Shown in pieces: positions 58,887 to 64,000 of a stretch of DNA of 64,000 nt. The notes under the pieces were generated by a model. That model was not told the origin of the DNA. It was given only the letters and a program-made list of their open reading frames with translations, and ran no database searches. The stretch comes from Saxidomus purpurata (lineage: Eukaryota; Mollusca; Bivalvia; Venerida; Veneridae). Made by a program: the position numbers and the translations under genes. The stretch is taken from positions 444,002 through 508,001 of the forward strand of contig JAFMSR010000017.1 in the NCBI GenBank assembly GCA_022818135.1, in the 5' to 3' direction. Positions within the stretch are counted from its first letter, which is position 1; each line of letters begins with the position of its first letter.

Positions 58887-58938
58887 CAGAGAGAGAGACA
58901 GAGAGAGACAGAGACAGAGACAGAGAGGAGAGAGAGAG
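58252..58938. repeat. GAGACA / GA-rich microsatellite, about 690 bp
   Basis: Mixed units of GACAGA with extra GA dinucleotides, no stop codons in several frames on either strand. The Arg-Asp/Arg-Glu, Thr-Glu, Arg-Gln and Leu-Ser/Val-Ser peptides read from it (up to 330 residues) are repeat artefacts. It abuts the 3' tail of the SINE at 58940-59050. Confidence 0.98.
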
Positions 58939-58939
58939 T

Positions 58940-59050
58940 GTGTGTAAATATTTGTGTCTTGCCTACGGACACAACGGCTGTGACACTGGTGGGGATCGAT
59001 CCGGGACCTTCCAATCCTGAGCGCACCCGCCTGCGCCAATACGGCTCCAC
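58940..59050 (-). mobile_element. SINE with tRNA-like head, tail running into the microsatellite
   Basis: Minus-strand A box TGGCGCAGGCGG and B box GGATCGATCCC, then GTTGTGTCCGTAGGCAAGAC and a CA/CT-rich tail that grades into the (TCTCTG)n microsatellite. Confidence 0.65.
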
Positions 59051-60832
59051 TGAAGGAAAACTACAGACACATAAAATAAGTGGAATCAACGGGCGAAGAC
59101 AATTTAAAACGTTTTTTCTTTACTTTATAGCACATTCCGCTGTTTTCATTTTGTTTTTGAAGCCAACAAAAAAAGAATGTACATGTAGTTTTATATCCGG
59201 GTATAATGAGAAGTATTTTCTGGACTGGTCCGTATAAAAAGAAAAAAAATATTAAAATTGAGACAGCATTACATTATAATAAAAGTGATGCTTATATATT
59301 AAATGCTGTTGTGATACACGATTTGTCCGAAGTACATGTATGATAAAGATACTCAAGCTGTTATATCGTATGTTACCCGATTGAATCGCTCGTCTGGTAT
59401 TGATAATGGTGTCCGCGTTTCATCATATAATATGTTCTTGCGCGCTACTGTATCAGGAAGTTTGTTGTTGTTAAATGTAAATATCTCCGGAAAACAACTA
59501 GGTATCTTTTATGCCAGCATTGACGGAGTTGATTTTGTAATTCAGTAGCGTAATTTATAAAACACTGCATCAAAATTTAGATAAACACTCTATCTAAAAC
59601 GTTCATACCGCCAAGCATCACTTGACCAAAATCCCGCCATGCGCACTGTTGTCCTGTGCATATCCGCGCCCATTCTTATATTTATGTTGGGCTGAATGCG
59701 GCAAGTAAAACTGATATTTCTTCTGCAGTTTTGCGCCGAATGTTTTCTGTATTGTGTTCTTATATTTGTAACATTTTACCACAACAGATCCTTGTTACTA
59801 GTAAATGAAATGGTCAAGAACTAGTTTGTAACATAGATCAATTGTTATCCTTTTATCAAACTACGGTGTCCATTCAACTTTGACTATAAAGTTTATTAAT
59901 CGTTGAAGAATCGATCTAATAAAGCAACAACACTAGTAACTTATTCTATCAAAATAGGTCAGAAAACGTCAGTTACGTCACGCCAATCTTGTATTTTACG
60001 TCCACGTTTTTCATGTTTTTCCCATTTCAAATTTTTTTAGTGGCACGATAAGTAAGACGGTGACCCCCTTTTTTATTTGATAAAGTGATTTGAATTGGTT
60101 TAAGATTCCAAAGCGCTTTTAAAAAAACATTCTCTCGGGCCGTTTTTTTGCAATTGACGCTAAATGCTAAATTTCAGTTACAAATGTATTTTTGCTTTGA
60201 AAATTGTCGCTCCTTCAGGGTTTGTTCCGCACTTGTTCATATGTTTGGCCAAAAATATTAGATATTTTTATTTTTTCAGATGGATAAATGATTCGACATT
60301 GCATTTATGAAAGTAAGATCGTTTCGTTATCTACATAGACAGAGATATATTTAAAATAACATGAAAATTGACGAAAATACACCTCCCCGCTAGGTGGCGC
60401 TTTTAACTCAGTTTCCATGGAAATATCACTTCGCCGTATTTGTTCTATAAAAGTCAATTAGTCACGGTATTGTCATGCAAAATATCTTTAATCTGCGTTG
60501 CCTTTTAAAATCAAAGCACTGAAAGTGCTGACAACAAGGAGTCCTTTGCCAAATTGGGCACAAGGTGATTTTTCTTAAAGACAATGAGTGATAATTTGTG
60601 TCAATACTTCGCTAACAGTACTTGATTTTGGTTACTATCCGTTTATTTTGATCACAGACCTGAAGTTCATTGATGATACATCATGTTGCCGTTGTTTTAT
60701 TTTTTTCAAAAGCATAGTTTTGCTTCAGACTTTTTGACAAAGTTAAATACAGTGCTTTCTAATTGTATGTAACCAGCTTTGTTTATGACACATCCTTCAG
60801 GAATACGTGGTGCGACCTACTAAGCACTTTAA
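59051..60832. other. Non-coding stretch
   Basis: The 70-codon frame at 59336-59548 has no recognisable domain. Nothing else is supported. Confidence 0.45.
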
Positions 60833-61057
60833 AGCTGCTCGCTCTCAGATTTTGGTAAAAAAATAATGTTCTTTAAACTGTATAAAAGTAACATATTTTA
60901 GAGCATATAGTCATATACAATGTATTTTCATTCGATTTTTGCAAATTTCTACCTAGATTTGTACTTCTATTGTTGATTTAAGCCTTTAGTTTTATATTTA
61001 TGTATTATTATGTCATTTTTAGAATTTTTTTTCAACGGCAACTGAGAGCGAGCAGCT
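60833..61057. mobile_element. 225-bp MITE with AGCTGCTCGCTCTCAG ends and TTAA flanks
   Basis: AGCTGCTCGCTCTCAG at 60833 is inverted as CTGAGAGCGAGCAGCT ending 61057. TTAA stands at 60829-60832 and 61058-61061. TTAA duplication is the hallmark of piggyBac-type insertion, so a piggyBac-like non-autonomous element is the best guess. Confidence 0.75.
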
Positions 61058-61061
61058 TTAA

Positions 61062-61620
61062 ATGAAATCGTCTATTATTTTACGAAATTTTCATGAAACC
61101 TAACATTTAAGTGGTGTTGCATTATGTTACCGTAAGGGAGATATGCTAACATCATAAAACATATAATACAGGTCATTATTTTCATAATGATGTCCGACCA
61201 GATCCGCCTCCGTGTTCTTGTGGTTAGAGAAGCTGACTTGAAATCACTGTAACCTTCGACTTTGTCTGTTTAAGTTGGGAAGTTGGCAGTGGCTTGCGAA
61301 GATTCGGAGCCTAGTACTGGAACTTTCTAGGGTGATGTTAGGGAAACTAGCTGTCTATTAAACTGACCAAATACATGTACTTTTGAAATGGACGTTTAAC
61401 TCCTACAACAACGATATCCGATCAGAAATCATAAAAGAAAGCAAATGCAGCATTTTTCCTGAAAGGGACATACCCTATAAAGAAATATCCTCCAAAAGAT
61501 AATTAATAGAATATGTGTAGGTACATGGATTAAAGATAGAGATAAACGTTGCATATGATCAACAGACAACATTAGCAACACAGTTATCGTGCGACAAACA
61601 GGGTATCCAGTAACAAGTAC
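61062..61620. other. Non-coding stretch
   Basis: Nothing supported. Confidence 0.45.
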
Positions 61621-61621
61621 T

Positions 61622-61790
61622 TATCTTTTCCCAGAAGATAACCCTTTTTAATGCTGAGCGCCATGCAAGGGAACTGTTAGTACCATTTCGTTTCGTCTTT
61701 GATATGACGCGGCCAGGTATCGAACCCACGACCTCCCGCGCACGAAGCGGACGCTCTAACCACTAGGCTATCGAGGCGGTAACTTAACCT
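61622..61790 (-). mobile_element. SINE with well-preserved tRNA-like head
   Basis: Minus-strand head CGATAGCCTAGTGGTTAGAG (A box) and GTCGTGGGTTCGATACC (B box), then GGCCGCGTCATATCAAAGAC and ATGGCGCTCAGCATTAAA. The head could fold as a tRNA cloverleaf in part, but the attached body marks it as a SINE. Confidence 0.75.
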
Positions 61791-62362
61791 AAAAGTTTAT
61801 TTCTTTAAAAAAAAAGTTATAAAGAAAATTTACAGAATTCAAACTCATATTTTTGTTGATTTTTCACAACCGCACCACATACCCAGATTTTCATTTCATC
61901 ACATTTTGTGTTGGTAAGGAGAGATAACCACCCGTGTAAGTAGTCTATTAGCCTTACACTTTAATTTTCTTTAAGAACTCCTTTGAAAAGCCAAATATGT
62001 ATTATCAGTATTTAAATTATTTATTAAATATTCAAATTTTATGAATGGAAGCGTTGTGAGTTTTGATCACGTGATCGCCGATTTAAAGACTGCATATTGA
62101 CAACTTTCCTCGAAACGATGTTTATTTATACATGTATACGCCGTTTATCTTTTTAAAGTTATAACTGGAACACATTCCAGCGAATTTTTGGAATTCCAAA
62201 ATTTTCCAAAAACTACATTGAAAACTATAATAATAATTCGTAATATAAGTATGTTGATTTATCGTATTTTACATTGGAATAAATAATTTCTACCTTTCGT
62301 TCAATAACTTATAAAGACAAACACAAAAATCAAATTCTAAAACATATTGGAAAAAAAATATT

Positions 62363-62562
62363 CCAATTGGATTCTAAAAATAGTATTAAAATTTTCATTC
62401 CAATTGGATTTTTCCAATTGGAATATTTTTCCAATTGGACTCGCCAATTGGAATTCAGACTTCCAATTGGAAGTTCCAATTGGATTCAGTCCAATTGGAA
62501 TGAAATTTTCCAATTGGATTACCGGTATTCCAATTGGAACTAATTAGAAAGAATCCAATTGG
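62363..62562. repeat. Array of eleven CCAATTGG palindromes
   Basis: CCAATTGG starts at 62363, 62400, 62414, 62431, 62444, 62463, 62476, 62491, 62510, 62530 and 62555. Ten of the eleven extend to the 10-bp palindrome TCCAATTGGA. Spacing is irregular (13-37 bp) and the spacers differ, so it is not a simple tandem repeat. Confidence 0.95.
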
Positions 62563-63215
62563 ATTAATTCTAAATGAAAATAATTTTGTGTGAAATGAAA
62601 ATATGTTTGTGTTATTTATTGAGATTGATTTCAAAGTGATTTTAAGTGTGCTGGTCCTACATTTGATATGGAACTGACTTTTTTTAGTAAAATTTACATT
62701 AAATGGCGACTTTTTGTGAAATTTACTATGAATCATTGATATTTTCTTAATTTTTTAAATTTGATTATACAGTTAGACCTGTACTCGTGACCTTTGGCTC
62801 TGTGGTAACGGTTTTAGCTGAAGAAACACAATACGGTCAGTTTGTGTCACTGTTTTATTGACCTTAGCAAATCTATTCATATGCTAAATTTACAACACAG
62901 TCTGAACGCATACATGTGTAAATACCAGGACAACACAGACTGTACACAGACATGTGTAAATATCAGGACAACCCTTTCACTAATAAAGTTATAAACAGGG
63001 TATACAACTATCCACAAATGTTGACCCTTTTTTAACAATTTGTGTTAACTTTACTTTTGAGATAGGAAACCATGTACTTACCTTTTGCATTCAGTGACTA
63101 TGCTCAACTACCTTACGAAGTATAATAGCTGTGAATGGTAACTGAGCAGTGGATTTTAACAAATCTGAAGTGAAAATTCATAGTTTGAACAAATTTTAAT
63201 GTCATTCAAAAGTTA
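62563..63215. other. Non-coding stretch
   Basis: ACATGTGTAAATA.CAGGACAA is repeated at about 62912-62932 and 62951-62971. No exon is seen. Confidence 0.5.
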
Positions 63216-63269
63216 TGGGATATGCCCATAGGGTTGATTGTTTCGTGCCAATTGATCGATTCGGATTTA

Positions 63270-63460
63270 ACGTCGCACTTAACAGCTAAGGTCATATGGC
63301 AACTTCCAGCTTTCATGGAGGAGGAAGACCCTGGGTGCCAATTCGGGCATTATTTCAGTTTAGGTCTCATCCAAAAGACCATTAGTTATGTTAGTGGGGG
63401 AATGGGGCATCGAACGTGCGATAACCGCTAGAACACTGATCAGCTCCTTAACTGTTATAG
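63270..63460. mobile_element. SINE-like repeat
   Basis: CATGGAGGAGGAAGACCCTG, GTGCCAATTCGGGCATTATT and GGGGCATCGAACGTGCGATA follow the order of a common bivalve SINE body with a conserved central domain. The tRNA head is eroded. Confidence 0.45.
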
Positions 63461-64000
63461 CCCACCAGCAATCTTTTCAATTTAAATAAAATAAGTGATA
63501 TAAGGGAAACTTCAACAACAACAAAGTCACATTTTTCTTCAAGATTTATAAGATCATTAACGTTGCCCCTGACACGTTCTTTATGATAATACATATGTTA
63601 ACAAAAGGAAGTGAAGTCAAAGCAGTTTGACACATCTTAAGTAGGAAAAATAGCAAACAATTAACAAGATGATATAAGGAGAGTAGGAAAGCTCACCTTT
63701 TCTTCGAAAAACTGAGCTAAAACACAACGGTTACCATGATTTCCTTTTGTCTTATTTCTGTAATTTCAAGAGATGTAGCTGTATATCCTAAGATACTTAT
63801 ACTAGAGTAACTCTTAAATTAAACTAGAGCTATCACTAAATGTGATTAATACCCCCAAAAGACTGCATTATAAACTGAGAAAGTTTGTAGTAACAGAATA
63901 CCTTGCAAACAAACTAAAAAGAGATATTGTTCTTGGCAATAACTCTGTAATTTGTCAAGATAGAGTTATGGTTCTTGTACACTGCACTTCCTCGTGTTGT
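63461..64000. other. Non-coding stretch to window end
   Basis: Nothing supported. Confidence 0.45.

Noticed and set aside
58184..59237. Long open frames (247-330 residues) of Arg/Glu/Asp or Leu/Ser/Val repeats
   Set aside because: They are read from the GAGACA microsatellite in five frames on both strands and have no independent coding support.
59336..59548. 70-residue plus-strand frame
   Set aside because: No similarity recognised, no splice context, and not distinguishable from chance.
61716..61788. tRNA gene
   Set aside because: A and B boxes are good, but a SINE body is attached and the acceptor stem is not paired. The same reasoning applies to the heads at 42.8, 44.0, 45.9 and 59.0 kb.

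Overview
The window is animal nuclear DNA, most likely from a bivalve mollusc. That identification is an inference. It rests on AT-rich sequence, GT-AG introns, many short tRNA-headed SINEs, a TRIM-type beta-propeller exon, a lophotrochozoan-style peptide GPCR, and long dispersed repeats built around AAGGTCA, GGGTCATCTGGGG and TAGCTCACC motifs that are common in bivalve genomes. A 500-base run of N (14620-15119) is an assembly gap. Genes are sparse and most of the 64 kb is repeat-derived.

Layout. 1-2.7 kb is non-coding. 2736-4625 (minus) is an intron-free coding exon for a rhodopsin-class GPCR of 629 residues. 4.7-17.6 kb is non-coding DNA with several foldback elements, a 28-bp minisatellite and the gap. 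17640-21022 (minus) is a transposase-like gene of about 980 codons, broken by one in-frame TGA and ending in a spliced 3' exon. Directly at its 5' side sit two almost identical head-to-tail copies of a 1.42-kb foldback element (21075-22493 and 22499-23916). Each carries a captured piece of a Harbinger-type (DDE_4) transposase, and the same 5-bp target copy lies left of, between and right of the two. 24748-26353 (minus) holds the first five exons of a spliced gene, and 26891-32841 (plus) holds a possible small spliced gene; the two start codons are 538 bp apart and divergent.

30.3-35.1 kb is dominated by long dispersed and tandem repeats, including a 427-bp hAT-like element (29301-29727) with a perfect 8-bp target duplication. 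35866-36978 (plus) holds two exons of a P-loop NTPase resembling the novel STAND group, and 52824-53658 (plus) is the terminal NHL/TRIM beta-propeller exon of another gene or possibly of the same one. Between them lie a decayed non-LTR reverse transcriptase (minus), a decayed tyrosine recombinase joined to an SGNH-hydrolase-like segment (minus), a 70-bp-arm hairpin, several SINEs, and a 3.4-kb interval bounded by perfect 33-bp inverted repeats (46180-49563).

54.5-64 kb is repeats: a three-copy 300-bp family, a 1.27-kb hAT-like element, a 690-bp GAGACA microsatellite grown from a SINE tail, a TTAA-flanked MITE, and an array of eleven CCAATTGG palindromes in 200 bp.

The host genes do not form an operon or obvious pathway. 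The main theme is layered transposition: several superfamilies of non-autonomous elements, some nested, some tandem, several with clustered palindromic motifs inside their ends.
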